In this document: positions 34,263 to 43,941 of the stretch, piece by piece
How positions within the stretch are numbered: the first letter of the stretch is position 1
Layout of the letters: every line of letters starts with the position of its first letter
Made by a program: the position numbers and the translations under genes
The notes under the pieces: model-generated
Told to the model about the DNA's origin: nothing
Databases searched by the model: none
Seen by the model: the letters and a program-made list of their open reading frames with translations, nothing else
NCBI GenBank assembly: GCA_964410215.1
Contig: CAYPHA010000009.1
Location: 1-64,000 of the forward strand
Length of the DNA stretch: 64,000 nt
Reading direction: 5' to 3'
Origin: CAYPHA01 sp964410215
GTDB taxonomy: Bacteria > Calditrichota > Calditrichia > Calditrichales > CAYPHA01

Positions 34263-34811
34263 ATGATCAATCCTTTTCTTTCAGGTTCTAAATTATATCT
34301 TCGTGCTCCCGAATCCGAAGATGCTGAAATGGCGGCGCTCTGTGAAAATCATCCGGATCCGCGCAGTTTTCTTTTTTACGGCCTGCCCACCTCTCTGGAA
34401 GATCAGCGTGAAAAACTGGAAAATGCCCGGCGGGATAAAAATACGATCCTGTTTACGATTTGTGACCGGCAGACAGATCAGGCCATCGGCCAAACCGCTT
34501 TTCACAGAATTGACTGGCTGGGACGAATGGCCATATTTTATATTGCTATCGCGGAGAGCAGGAACTGGTCAAAAGGTTATGGTTCGGAGGCAACCGGCAT
34601 AATGGTGCGCTATGCCTTCGCTACGCTGAACCTGAATCGCCTGCAGTTGCACGTTCTCTGTAAAAATGATCGTGCGGTAAAAGTGTATGAAAAGGCGGGC
34701 TTCCGGATCGAAGGTACGTTGCGAAAAGCGATGTATTTTGAAAATGAGTACCATGATTTTTATGTTATGGGCATTCTGCGGGAAGAATGGGAAAAAACAT
34801 TCTCTAATTAA
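34263..34811 (+). CDS. GNAT acetyltransferase, RimJ/RimL-like
   Basis: The 182-residue protein has the RimJ/RimL pattern: LRAPESEDAEMAALCENH at the start, IGQTAFHRIDWLGRMAIFYIAIAE, the acetyl-CoA loop SKGYGSEATGIMVRYAF and LNRLQLHVLCKNDRAVKVYEKAGFRIEGTLRKAMY. Such enzymes acetylate N-terminal amino groups of proteins or free amino compounds. AGGGAAAA precedes the ATG. It is followed after five bases by an SdiA-regulated-type gene. Confidence 0.9.
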   Translation: MINPFLSGSKLYLRAPESEDAEMAALCENHPDPRSFLFYGLPTSLEDQREKLENARRDKNTILFTICDRQTDQAIGQTAFHRIDWLGRMAIFYIAIAESRNWSKGYGSEATGIMVRYAFATLNLNRLQLHVLCKNDRAVKVYEKAGFRIEGTLRKAMYFENEYHDFYVMGILREEWEKTFSN

Positions 34812-34840
34812 AATATATGCAACAGCACCGAGATAAACGC

Positions 34841-35701
34841 ATGAATTTACGGTTGTTCTTTTTAATTCAGATTATTATGAATCTGTTTATTTTTTCCGTT
34901 TCCCCTATATATTCGCAGGCTACCCGTGAATCGGTCCTGTTAAAATATGATTTCGGGCATAATAAACCGAAGCAGATTTTATTACCTGAAAAACTCCATG
35001 AAATATCGGGATTGGTCTTTACCGGGGACCAGAAGCTGTTCACGCATGATGATGAGCGCGGTATTGTTTATCAAATTGATTTAGAGTCAAATGACATCGT
35101 TAAGCGTTTCTTTTTTGGCTATCTTGTAAAAAAGGGTGATTTTGAAGGTATTGCCGGCGCCGGTGATACGCTTTATCTGACTACAAGTAAGGGACAGATC
35201 GTTGAGCTGCAGGAGGGCCGGGATAAAGAGTCTGTAGACTATCATGTTTACCACTCCGGTCTTTCGAAGAAATACAATGTTGAAGGGTTGTGCTACGATC
35301 CGAAGACCGGATCATTACTGCTGGCGTGCAAGGAGTACCCGGGTAAAGGTTATAAAGGGTATCGCGCGGTATATTCCTTTTCATTAAAAGAAAAAAGGCT
35401 CAGTGAGAACCCGCGGTTTTTAATTAACAGGGATAGCGTGGAATCTTTTCTGGATATTGATGATTTCAAACCATCAGGAATTGTAAGATATCCGGCAACG
35501 GGGACATTTCTGATCCTTTCTGCCAGAGAAAATGCCCTTATCGAGATTTCTGAAAAGGGGCACATACTGGGAATGGTAAAATTACGGGACAAGTGGCATG
35601 AACAACCGGAAGGCATAGAGATCACGGCGGATCTCAGTCTGCTCATTTCGGATGAGGGACGTAAAAACGGTATGATTTCGATATATGAATTAAAACGATA
35701 A
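34841..35701 (+). CDS. SdiA-regulated-type secreted beta-propeller protein
   Basis: From the ATG at 34841 the product is 286 residues, with a signal peptide (MNLRLFF to about residue 27, IYSQA). An ATG at 34817 is also possible but has no ribosome site. The body has the propeller pattern of the SdiA-regulated/YjiK family: LHEISGLVFTGDQKLFTHDDERG, GDFEGIAGAGDTLYLTTSKG, YNVEGLCYDPKTGSLLLACKEY and QPEGIEITADLSLLISDEG. The family's biochemical role is not established. It converges with the HD-Pycsar-type gene. Confidence 0.8.
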   Translation: MNLRLFFLIQIIMNLFIFSVSPIYSQATRESVLLKYDFGHNKPKQILLPEKLHEISGLVFTGDQKLFTHDDERGIVYQIDLESNDIVKRFFFGYLVKKGDFEGIAGAGDTLYLTTSKGQIVELQEGRDKESVDYHVYHSGLSKKYNVEGLCYDPKTGSLLLACKEYPGKGYKGYRAVYSFSLKEKRLSENPRFLINRDSVESFLDIDDFKPSGIVRYPATGTFLILSARENALIEISEKGHILGMVKLRDKWHEQPEGIEITADLSLLISDEGRKNGMISIYELKR

Positions 35702-35707
35702 TTACAC

Positions 35708-36907
35708 TTATAATTCCGGCCTGAAACCGTAGTAGGTGACAATGAATGATACTACGGATATGATCAGCCCCCACATGAACACCGAATAGGCAATGCCTAA
35801 AAACCTGTATTTTTTTGCCAGGACCAATCCAAGATAGTAGATATCCCGGGTCAGATTGTTGTAAAGGTAGTCCGGATCATGCATCAGTTCCTGCATTCCC
35901 CAGAGATAATCCTCAAGTTTCATTCTGTAAAAATTGCCAAAGAAAAGCAAATTTCCTTTCCTGTTGCGGATATCCTCTCGGGAGATGGTATTTTCTGTTA
36001 CTTTTGGCTTTGTGGACAGCGTTGCGAATATGATGGTTACGACACATGTGATAAGCAGGCTGATGGTCGGGATCATCAGGCCGGGCATGACGTCGAGCGT
36101 ATTGATCAGGAAGGACAGGACAATGGAGATAATGATTGCGCTGATACTGATGAGTGTATTGGCCTTGTTGTCGGCGATGGCACTCAGCCGCAGGTGGTTC
36201 CGGGAAGTGGTCCGGAATACCGTTTCCACACCGCGTTGCGGTTGTTTCTTTTTTTCGGCCGCATCCACAGCAGTTGTTTGTTTCAACTTCTCTTTACCGC
36301 CTGCCGTTGTTGATTTTTCTGTGTCAAGACGTTTTTCAATCTTTGCCAGGTTTTTCTTTATACCCGCATTGTACTGTTCCCGGGCATAATCCGTATAAAA
36401 CCGCGCTTTTGTGTAAAATTGTTTATCCAATTCAAGCCATTCACGGTCGGTAAAATGTCTATTGAGAACCTCCGCTTTTTCACGTCTCAACAGCGCACCC
36501 TTTTTCAGTGCCTTTTTACGTCCCAGATGAAGCAGGTCGGCATCCCGCATGATCTGTTCCGGCAGGTCAACCGGTTCATGACCCATACGCGTGGCCATTA
36601 TGATGCGCTCGACTTCGGCAGTCTTTTCTTCAGGATATTTTTCATTTTGAAGAAATGCGCGCGCGATTCCGGCACTTTTCTCTTCATGCCCGTTATACTG
36701 TACTACATGACCGGTATCGTGAAACCAGGCGGCCAGCAGGACGGGTTCGAGTTGCTCTTCGGAGAGACCGGAATGCCGCCCGATTTCCGCGGCCGCTTGT
36801 ACGGCTTCTACGGTATGGTCGATAGAATGAAAATGATAGCCGGGACCGAGTTTATTATTCAAGAGATCCCGGACATGGCGTTCCGCTTTTTCTATGATGT
36901 GCTTCAT
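35708..36907 (-). CDS. HD phosphohydrolase fused to a Pycsar-type transmembrane effector domain
   Basis: The 399-residue protein has an N-terminal HD domain with metal ligands His31 (SIDHTVEA), His63-Asp64 (WFHDTGH) and Asp122/Asp124 (RDADLLH). A charged linker follows (about 185-225). The C-terminal region matches the DUF5706/Pycsar effector (PycTM) domain: RNHLRLSAIADNKANTLISI, then membrane helices at about 251-270, 277-297 and 371-393. In Pycsar defence the membrane effector answers cCMP or cUMP. No nucleotide cyclase gene is adjacent (neighbours are an SdiA-regulated-type gene and a symporter). The HD half could hydrolyse the signal nucleotide or a lipid/nucleotide product. Cyclic-nucleotide signalling or defence is inferred. 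Confidence 0.85.
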   Translation of the reverse strand: MKHIIEKAERHVRDLLNNKLGPGYHFHSIDHTVEAVQAAAEIGRHSGLSEEQLEPVLLAAWFHDTGHVVQYNGHEEKSAGIARAFLQNEKYPEEKTAEVERIIMATRMGHEPVDLPEQIMRDADLLHLGRKKALKKGALLRREKAEVLNRHFTDREWLELDKQFYTKARFYTDYAREQYNAGIKKNLAKIEKRLDTEKSTTAGGKEKLKQTTAVDAAEKKKQPQRGVETVFRTTSRNHLRLSAIADNKANTLISISAIIISIVLSFLINTLDVMPGLMIPTISLLITCVVTIIFATLSTKPKVTENTISREDIRNRKGNLLFFGNFYRMKLEDYLWGMQELMHDPDYLYNNLTRDIYYLGLVLAKKYRFLGIAYSVFMWGLIISVVSFIVTYYGFRPEL

Positions 36908-37022
36908 GATGTTTCCCTTAAATATGGCAAGAAATCCACTGTTTTACCACCAGTAACAAAGTATAGATATAACGTTTGTCCGGAGCAAGATATTAATTAA
37001 TAAATTGTTTGAGAGAAAGCAT

Positions 37023-37051
37023 TTGAATTGGTTTAATAAAAATAGTATCAT
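37023..37051 (+). promoter_or_regulatory. Promoter of the symporter/Fe-S/SpoIIE operon
   Basis: TTGAAT (37023-37028), a 17-base spacer and TATCAT (37046-37051) lie 56 bases upstream of the symporter ATG. Both boxes are close to consensus. Confidence 0.5.
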
Positions 37052-37107
37052 ATATCCGTCTTAACCCAATATCCCCGCATATTATTTTGTTTTGAAAGGA
37101 ATCCCGT

Positions 37108-39015
37108 ATGCAGCAATTACATTTCCTGGATTTTGCCGTCATTATCATCTTTTTCCTGATTATATTCGGCATTGCCGCCTATTATTCCAGGAAAGCGAGT
37201 AAGGATACGAGTGCTTTTTTCCTCTCTGCCCGCAACTTGCCCTGGTACCTTGCCGGTACGGCGATGGTTGCCACGACCTTTGCTGCAGATACCCCGCTGG
37301 CCGTGACCGAGCTTGTGGCCCGCAACGGGATCGCCGGGAACTGGTTATGGTGGAACCTGGCCATCGGAGCCATGCTTACCGTTTTCTTCTTCGCCAAACT
37401 GTGGCGCAGGGCCGGCATTATGACCGATGTCGAGTTCGTTGAGCTCCGTTATTCGGGCAAGGCAGCGGCTGTTCTGCGCGGATTCCGGGCCATCTACCTT
37501 GGTTTGTTCATGAATGCCATCGTCATGGGCTGGGTAAACAAAGCCATGGAAAAGATTTTTAAAGTCACCCTGCCTGAGATTGATGCCTTTCTTCTGGTTA
37601 TGTTGGCTGCCTTTACTATTGCCATTTATGCCTCGGCTTCCGGGCTGCTGGGTACGGCGCGAACCGACAGCTTCCAGTTTGTATTTGCCATGATCGGCTG
37701 TATCGTTCTTGCCGTCATCGTCGTGCAACTGCCCGAAGTAGGGGGCATTGTTTCTCTCAAAGAAAAACTGGCCCCGCAGATTCTGGACTTTTTTCCGCGT
37801 ATAGGCACGACAACGGTAAGCGGAATCACCGGCGGGGCGATGGCGATATCGGCGGGTGCTTTTATCGCCCATATCGGTTTACAATGGTGGTCCAGCTGGT
37901 ATCCCGGAGCCGATCCCGGTGGCGGCGGCTATGTCGCCCAGCGCATGATGTCAGCCAAAGATGAAAAACACAGCCTGTTCGCAACCCTCTGGTTCACGAT
38001 TGCGCATTATACGCTGCGGCCCTGGCCCTGGATCATCGTGGCCCTGGTTGCACTGGTGATTCTGCCGCGCGTGGAAGATCCGGAGATGCTGCGCATTCAG
38101 GATGAAGCATTGTACGAACAGGTGGTGGAAGCTTACAATGACAACGCTCTCATGCAGTCGGGCAATCCCGTGTATGGTACGGAAGCATTCAAAACGATGT
38201 ATGAAACCTATGAAAACACGGTGGATCCGGGCGTGATGTATCCGAAACTGATGCTGCGCTATCTGCCGGTCGGATTGCTTGGGTTGCTGATTGCCGTCTT
38301 CCTGGCGGCTTATATGTCTACAATCGCCTCGCAGTTGAACTGGGGTACCTCTTATATCATTAACGATTTTTACCGGCGGTTTATCAAGCGGAATGCGCCG
38401 GAGCGCCATTATGTACTGGTATCCCGTATGGGTATTATTCTTATGACGGTTTTTTCCCTGCTGGTTACGCGTTATTTTCTCACTACGATTTCAGGTGCCT
38501 GGGAATTTATCATCAATTCCAGTGCCGGTATGGGCGCCGTCTTGATTCTGCGCTGGTTCTGGTGGCGTATCAATGCCTGGTCGGAAATCACAGCCATGAT
38601 TGTTCCGCTGATCATTTATCCCGTTGCCAAAATAGGATTCGGGATGCAATCACCCATTACCCTGTATCCCGTTGTGCTGGGAACGACGATATTCTGGCTG
38701 CTCGTTACATACCTTACCAAACCCGTTGAAGAAGAAAAACTCATATCCTTTTTCAAACGCACCCATCCCGGAGGTATCGGCTGGAAAAAAATCGCAGAGC
38801 GTGTTCCCGGTGTTACCGGTGATAGTGGTTTCGGACGCCTTTTTCTGGACTGGTTCCTGGGTGTTGTGGTCGTATATGCGTTTTTGTTCGGCTTCGGGCA
38901 AATCATTTTTGCCGAATTTCTGAGCGGATTCATCATCCTTGGAATCGGTATTATAGCCGGAGCAATCATCTATATTGACCTGCAGAAAAGAGGTTTTGAA
39001 ACGTTGTCTGAATAG
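37108..39015 (+). CDS. Sodium/solute symporter (SSS family), long form
   Basis: The 635-residue polytopic protein starts HFLDFAVIIIFFLIIFGIAAYY, with FFLSARNLPWYLAGTAMVATTFAADTP (helix 1 region) and GLYASASGLLGTARTDSFQF-like segments. A large loop near 320-380 carries acidic residues. AAYMSTIASQLNWGTSYIINDFYRRF is the conserved SSS helix-8 signature. GAAAGGAAT precedes the ATG. It is the first gene of an operon with an Fe-S protein 14 bases on and a GAF-SpoIIE phosphatase. The substrate is unknown. Confidence 0.9.
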   Translation: MQQLHFLDFAVIIIFFLIIFGIAAYYSRKASKDTSAFFLSARNLPWYLAGTAMVATTFAADTPLAVTELVARNGIAGNWLWWNLAIGAMLTVFFFAKLWRRAGIMTDVEFVELRYSGKAAAVLRGFRAIYLGLFMNAIVMGWVNKAMEKIFKVTLPEIDAFLLVMLAAFTIAIYASASGLLGTARTDSFQFVFAMIGCIVLAVIVVQLPEVGGIVSLKEKLAPQILDFFPRIGTTTVSGITGGAMAISAGAFIAHIGLQWWSSWYPGADPGGGGYVAQRMMSAKDEKHSLFATLWFTIAHYTLRPWPWIIVALVALVILPRVEDPEMLRIQDEALYEQVVEAYNDNALMQSGNPVYGTEAFKTMYETYENTVDPGVMYPKLMLRYLPVGLLGLLIAVFLAAYMSTIASQLNWGTSYIINDFYRRFIKRNAPERHYVLVSRMGIILMTVFSLLVTRYFLTTISGAWEFIINSSAGMGAVLILRWFWWRINAWSEITAMIVPLIIYPVAKIGFGMQSPITLYPVVLGTTIFWLLVTYLTKPVEEEKLISFFKRTHPGGIGWKKIAERVPGVTGDSGFGRLFLDWFLGVVVVYAFLFGFGQIIFAEFLSGFIILGIGIIAGAIIYIDLQKRGFETLSE

Positions 39016-39029
39016 ACAGAGGGTAAACT

Positions 39030-40310
39030 ATGGCACATCACACGGTAAAAACAGGATACAGGGAACTCTCCGAGCGGTTAAACCGTTTTCCCCAGGGTGC
39101 ACCTGTATCCGAATTGCTCTTTAAGATCCTGAAGATGCTTTTCAGTGAAAAAGAGGCCGGTCTGGTGGCGCTGCTGCCCATTAAGCCTTTTAGTGCTTCC
39201 AAAGCGGCCCGGATCTGGAAAATGAGTGAACGTGAGGCCCGGATTATCCTGGAAGAACTGGCAAGCCGGGCCATCCTGCTGGATATCTCACAGAATGGCG
39301 AGTCGGTCTATGTCCTCCCACCACCCATGGCCGGATTTTTTGAATTTTCCCTGATGCGTTACCGGGATGATATCGATCAGAAGCGATTGAGTGAACTGTT
39401 TTATGAATATCTGAATGTGGAAGAGGACTTTGTAAAAACCTTATTCACGGAGGGCGAAACGCAACTTGGCAGGACGTTCGTTCACGAACCAGTATTGAGC
39501 AGTGAACAGGCCCTTCACGTACTCGACTATGAGCGCTCAAGTGCCGTGATCAGGAAGGCATCTACTATGGGCGTGGGTATATGTTATTGCCGGCATAAGA
39601 AAGAGCATATCGGGGAAGCCTGTGATGCGCCGATGGATATCTGTATGACATTCGGTTCGACGGCTCGCTCTCTGATCAGGCACGGTTTTGCAAGGGAGGT
39701 GGATACGGAGGAAGGGTTTGATCTGCTGGAACAGGCTTATGCGCACAACCTGGTGCAATTTGGGGAAAATGTGCGCGAGAGTGTAAGCTTTATCTGCAAC
39801 TGCTGTGGTTGCTGTTGTGAAGCTATGCTTGCGGCCCAGCGCTTTGGCTTCCTGGATCCGGTACATACGACCAATTTTATTCCTGAAATCGATATTGAAT
39901 CCTGCAGCGGGTGCGGCCGTTGTGTCAATGTCTGTCCGGTCGAGGCAATCAGCCTGGTTTCGGCGAATGATCCGCATAATGTTAAAAAAAAGAAAGCAAA
40001 ACTGGATGCGTCGGCCTGTCTCGGTTGCGGCGTTTGTGTACGAAACTGTAATGATGACGCGATGAAACTGGCATATCGTGAAGAAAAGGTTATTACGCCG
40101 GTTAATTCAACGCACCGGATTGTCATGATGGCCATTGAACGGCATAAACTACAGGACCTTATTTTTGATAACCGGGTTTTATTCAGTCACCGGGCCATGG
40201 CCGCCCTGCTGGGTGTTATCCTGAAGCTGCCACCGCTTAAGCAGGCTCTGGCCAGTGAACAGGTGAAGTCCCGCTATCTGGAAGCCCTGATTGAAAAAAC
40301 CCGCCATTAA
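39030..40310 (+). CDS. Cysteine-rich 4Fe-4S protein with N-terminal winged-helix-like region
   Basis: The 426-residue protein begins with a region like a winged helix (about 45-90: KPFSASKAARIWKMSEREARIILEEL). Two cysteine-rich patches follow: GICYCRHKKEHIGEACD (about 182-198) and FICNCCGCCCEAM (about 253-265). The bacterial-type ferredoxin pair is CSGCGRCVNVCP and CLGCGVCVRNC (about 292-345). Two [4Fe-4S] clusters are expected, plus at least one further metal site. AGAGGG precedes the ATG. It lies between a symporter and a phosphatase gene with short gaps, so it may couple redox state to transport or signalling. The family is conserved in anaerobes but its job is not known to me. Confidence 0.8.
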   Translation: MAHHTVKTGYRELSERLNRFPQGAPVSELLFKILKMLFSEKEAGLVALLPIKPFSASKAARIWKMSEREARIILEELASRAILLDISQNGESVYVLPPPMAGFFEFSLMRYRDDIDQKRLSELFYEYLNVEEDFVKTLFTEGETQLGRTFVHEPVLSSEQALHVLDYERSSAVIRKASTMGVGICYCRHKKEHIGEACDAPMDICMTFGSTARSLIRHGFAREVDTEEGFDLLEQAYAHNLVQFGENVRESVSFICNCCGCCCEAMLAAQRFGFLDPVHTTNFIPEIDIESCSGCGRCVNVCPVEAISLVSANDPHNVKKKKAKLDASACLGCGVCVRNCNDDAMKLAYREEKVITPVNSTHRIVMMAIERHKLQDLIFDNRVLFSHRAMAALLGVILKLPPLKQALASEQVKSRYLEALIEKTRH

Positions 40311-40326
40311 CATTCAGGTACGTAAT

Positions 40327-42018
40327 ATGGAAGATAGATTTAAGGAAAGACTGCGCGAACAGCTTGAACGGATATACCGGAATCATAAGCCATCACTGGG
40401 GTTGCGTTCCATGTATCTGTTTCGAAGCACCATCGAGGGTTGCGGTGAAATTTACATGCAGTGCGGGGGCACGCGTTCCGGTGCGGTCAAGCTGCCTTCA
40501 ACACTGCCAGTCGAAGAATTTAAGCTGAATGAAGTAGCCTACCTGACGGACCAGGTTTTACGCACATCGATGGATGACGCCGGCTTTTCCTATATCGTTA
40601 CTTTTCCAAAATCCAGGAATACCTATTTTCTGCTGGCTTTTGAAACGGATGCCAAAGAGCTTACCGAGGACAAGGAGCAGATTCTCAACCTGATTGCGGA
40701 TGATCTGACCCATATTTTCCAGATCCGCTATCTGAGTACCGAGCTCAACCAGTTTTCAGGACGCATGGAACAGGTTGTGGCGGAAATGGGCGCCCTGCAC
40801 GAAATAAGCCGTGCCTTTGAATCGTCAAGAAATCTGGAACAGCTTTTAAATGACATCCTCGAAAAATGCCAGAACCTGATGCGCGGGGAAGCCGCCTCTC
40901 TCATGCTGCTCGATGAGGAGACCAATGAACTGGAATTTAAAGTCGTCCTGGGGCCCAAATCGGAAGAGGTTAAGAATCTGCGTTTGCCGGTCGGAAAAGG
41001 TATCGGCGGCTGGGTGGCCCAGCATGGGGAGCCCTTGCTGATACCGGATGTCAATCAGGATCCGCGTTTCAACCCTTCTTTTGATAAGAAAAGTGGTTAT
41101 GTTACGAAATCCATACTGGCGGTCCCACTGATTTATAATGCCAAAGTAACCGGTGTGGTGAATATCCTCAATCGGCTTGACGGCGAACCGTTCTGTGAAA
41201 GCGACAAGACCTTCCTGACCACCTTTGCCTCCCAGGCTGCCCTGGCTATCGAAAATGCGCGTCTGCTGCAATCAACGATCGAAAAGGAAAGCATCGAACG
41301 GGAACTGAAGGTAGCCGGCGAGATACAGCAACTCCTGATTCCGGTCAGTTTACCATCCATTAACGGACTCGACATATCGGCGACGTACATTCCCTGTAAG
41401 GAAGTCAGTGGTGATTTTTATGATGTCATTCCGCTGGATGACAACCGTTTCGTCTTCGTCGTAGCGGATGTCGCCGGCAAGGGTGTTCCGGCGGCCCTGA
41501 TGGTGTCGACCATGCAGGCTGCCCTGATTGCCTATCTTGAACAAAGTCATGACATGCTTTATATCGTCAATAAACTGAACGGCCAGTTGATACGGACAAC
41601 GGCGGAAGACCGGTTCATTACCTGTTTTATCGGTTTGTTTAATGCCCGGACAGGTACCCTGGATTATGTCAATGCCGGTCACAATCCGCCGATCCTGATG
41701 GCAGAGGACGGCTCGGTCCGCTATCTGGAAACCGGCGGTGTATTTATCGGATCCATTCCCTGGCAGTATGAAAGCGAAACCATTCGATTAGGGAATAATG
41801 ACCTGGTTTGCCTGTTCACCGATGGACTCTTTGAAGTGACCAATGAAAAGCTGGAACAGTTCGGGCTGGAGAGGGTACTTCACCTTTTGCGTGCCAACCG
41901 CCTGCGAAAACCGGAAGACATCGTCCGCAGCATGACAGAAGCCGTCAAACACCACATCGGCACAAAAAAAATGGATGATGATCTCACGGTACTCTTGTTA
42001 AAAAAGATGGTTGTTTAA
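40327..42018 (+). CDS. GAF-domain SpoIIE-type serine phosphatase (RsbU-like)
   Basis: From the ATG at 40327 (AGGT eight bases upstream; a TTG at 40291 overlaps the previous gene) the product is 563 residues. It has an N-terminal region with MYMQCGG-like unknown fold and a GAF domain (about 170-310: LNDILEKCQNLMRGEAASLMLLD to QAALAIENARL). The SpoIIE/PP2C domain follows (about 345-563) with EVSGDFYDV, VADVAGKGVPAALMVS, YVNAGHNPP, LFTDGLFEV and the final MDDDLTVLLL. It is soluble, unlike the membrane phosphatase at 7067. It should dephosphorylate an anti-sigma antagonist in response to a ligand of the GAF domain. It is the last gene of the symporter/Fe-S operon. Confidence 0.92.
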   Translation: MEDRFKERLREQLERIYRNHKPSLGLRSMYLFRSTIEGCGEIYMQCGGTRSGAVKLPSTLPVEEFKLNEVAYLTDQVLRTSMDDAGFSYIVTFPKSRNTYFLLAFETDAKELTEDKEQILNLIADDLTHIFQIRYLSTELNQFSGRMEQVVAEMGALHEISRAFESSRNLEQLLNDILEKCQNLMRGEAASLMLLDEETNELEFKVVLGPKSEEVKNLRLPVGKGIGGWVAQHGEPLLIPDVNQDPRFNPSFDKKSGYVTKSILAVPLIYNAKVTGVVNILNRLDGEPFCESDKTFLTTFASQAALAIENARLLQSTIEKESIERELKVAGEIQQLLIPVSLPSINGLDISATYIPCKEVSGDFYDVIPLDDNRFVFVVADVAGKGVPAALMVSTMQAALIAYLEQSHDMLYIVNKLNGQLIRTTAEDRFITCFIGLFNARTGTLDYVNAGHNPPILMAEDGSVRYLETGGVFIGSIPWQYESETIRLGNNDLVCLFTDGLFEVTNEKLEQFGLERVLHLLRANRLRKPEDIVRSMTEAVKHHIGTKKMDDDLTVLLLKKMVV

Positions 42019-42114
42019 GCGATACACGGAATGAGTCATAGAAAAATTATATTAAAATTTATCTAACCTTATCACGCAAATCAGATCGAAATCAGAAATT
42101 GGAGGAGCATGTAA

Positions 42115-43941
42115 ATGGATCGACGTAATTTTCTGGTAACATCAACGGCATTGTTGTCCATGTCGACATTACCTTTATTGACCAGATGCCAAGATAGAGG
42201 AAAACGTAAACCCAATGTCGTACTTATTATGACGGATGATCAGGGATATGGTGACATGCATTGTCATGGACATCCCAGGCTGAAGACACCAAACCTGGAT
42301 AAACTTCATGCTCAAAGCACCCGTTTTACCAACTTCCATGTGGATCCCTATTGTGCACCGACCAGAGCGGCGCTTTTGACGGGACGTTATGCCTTGCGCA
42401 CCGGTGTATGGCATACCTATGGGGGAAGAAACTGGCTGTTTGAGGATGAAACACTGATGCCTGAAATATTTAAAATGAACGGTTATACAACGGGCCATTT
42501 CGGGAAGTGGCATCTCGGCGATAATTATCCGTTCGCTGCTCATTTCAGGGGATTTGATGTATCCTTCACGCTGGGAAACTGCGGTCTTGGTGCGACAGAT
42601 GATTATTGGGGCAATGATCGGTTCGACGATACCTACTTTTTAAATGGCGAACCGGTGAAAACGACAGGATTTGGAACGGATAATTTTGTCGATCATTGCC
42701 TGAAATTTATTGAGGAAAACCGCGATAAACCCTTCTTTGTCTACCTGGCTCCGAATATTGTGCACCGGCCCTGGAATATCCCCTATGAATACAGGCTGCG
42801 TTATGATCCTGAACAGATTAAATCGTCGGAAATTGTCGCTTACAATAGTTCGGATATGGCCCAGTTTTATGGGACGATTGATAAAATTGATGAACAGGTG
42901 GGGCGGGTCATCGATTATCTGGACAGGGAACAACTTGCCGATGATACCATCCTGTTATTCCTGACGGACAACGGCACGGTCAGCAGTGAATACAATGCCG
43001 GGATGCGTGGACGCAAAGGCAGCCCTTATGAGGGGGGACACCGGGTGCCGTTGTTTATCCGGTGGCCCAATGGCGGTCTGCGTCAGGGTATGGATATCAG
43101 TGATTTAACCGCACACATCGACCTTCTTCCGACTTTGATGGATCTCTGTGATTTGAAGGTGGACAGGGAGCCTGTATTTGATGGTAAGAATCTGGCACCA
43201 TTATTACAGGATGATGTGGTCCAATGGGCAAACGAAAGAGCATATATTACCCAGATGGCCCAGAATGTACCCGGTTACCATATAACGCCTCCCAAATGGG
43301 GACTTTCCGCTGTATTGACCCAGCAATGGCGACTCGTAAATAAAAATGAGCTCTATGATATAAAGAAAGATCCCGGTCAGGAACATGATATTTCCGCTCA
43401 AAATCCGGAAGTCGTAAAACAATTACAGGAGATGTACGAAGCATACTGGGCGGATATCCTGCCGCGTACGAAACATCTTGCCCGTGTTATTATCGGGCAT
43501 CCCGAGCAAGCCACGACGGTTTTGTCATTAACAAACCTTACACCCGTAGCGGGTGGCAACGCGGTCTGGTCACAAATAAGCGCAGCAACCTGGGATGAAA
43601 TCGAGGGCATATGGCCTCTAAAGGTCCAGAAAGCCGGCATGTATGCCTTTGAACTGCGCAGATGGCCAAGGGAGCTGGACCTGCCGATTAATGCATTCGA
43701 AGATATCGAAAAAACGAATCTCTGGCCAGAGTTTAAAAGCGGCAGTACGCAGATTAATCCGGTTCAAGCCGGTCTGTCCATCGGAGATACGACAATTTCA
43801 GAAAAAATCAATGCGGATGAGAAAGCGGTAGAAATTACTGTCGAATTGACCGAAGGTGATATTGATTTAAAAACATGGTTTGCCGATAAAAACGGAACGT
43901 CCCGATCAGCTTATTGGGTATACATCCGACCGATGACCTAG
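42115..43941 (+). CDS. Lipoprotein sulfatase (type I, formylglycine)
   Basis: The 608-residue protein starts MDRRNFLVTS, a twin-arginine-like signal with a lipobox LLTRC (Cys25). The sulfatase domain has metal ligands Asp41/Asp42 (MTDDQGYGD) and the modification motif CAPTR with Cys80, which becomes formylglycine. HFGKWHLG and LFLTDNGT follow. An extra C-terminal beta-rich domain (from about 470) ends at 608. GGAGG precedes the ATG. The pattern LNT..RTALLTGR points to the S1 sulfatase family, acting on a sulfated glycan or other ester. No maturation (AslB/anSME) gene is in the window. Confidence 0.93.
   Translation: MDRRNFLVTSTALLSMSTLPLLTRCQDRGKRKPNVVLIMTDDQGYGDMHCHGHPRLKTPNLDKLHAQSTRFTNFHVDPYCAPTRAALLTGRYALRTGVWHTYGGRNWLFEDETLMPEIFKMNGYTTGHFGKWHLGDNYPFAAHFRGFDVSFTLGNCGLGATDDYWGNDRFDDTYFLNGEPVKTTGFGTDNFVDHCLKFIEENRDKPFFVYLAPNIVHRPWNIPYEYRLRYDPEQIKSSEIVAYNSSDMAQFYGTIDKIDEQVGRVIDYLDREQLADDTILLFLTDNGTVSSEYNAGMRGRKGSPYEGGHRVPLFIRWPNGGLRQGMDISDLTAHIDLLPTLMDLCDLKVDREPVFDGKNLAPLLQDDVVQWANERAYITQMAQNVPGYHITPPKWGLSAVLTQQWRLVNKNELYDIKKDPGQEHDISAQNPEVVKQLQEMYEAYWADILPRTKHLARVIIGHPEQATTVLSLTNLTPVAGGNAVWSQISAATWDEIEGIWPLKVQKAGMYAFELRRWPRELDLPINAFEDIEKTNLWPEFKSGSTQINPVQAGLSIGDTTISEKINADEKAVEITVELTEGDIDLKTWFADKNGTSRSAYWVYIRPMT

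Noticed and set aside
35708..39015. Complete Pycsar operon (cyclase plus effector)
   Set aside because: Genes on both sides of the HD-effector fusion were read; they are an SdiA-regulated-type protein and a symporter, with no nucleotide cyclase.
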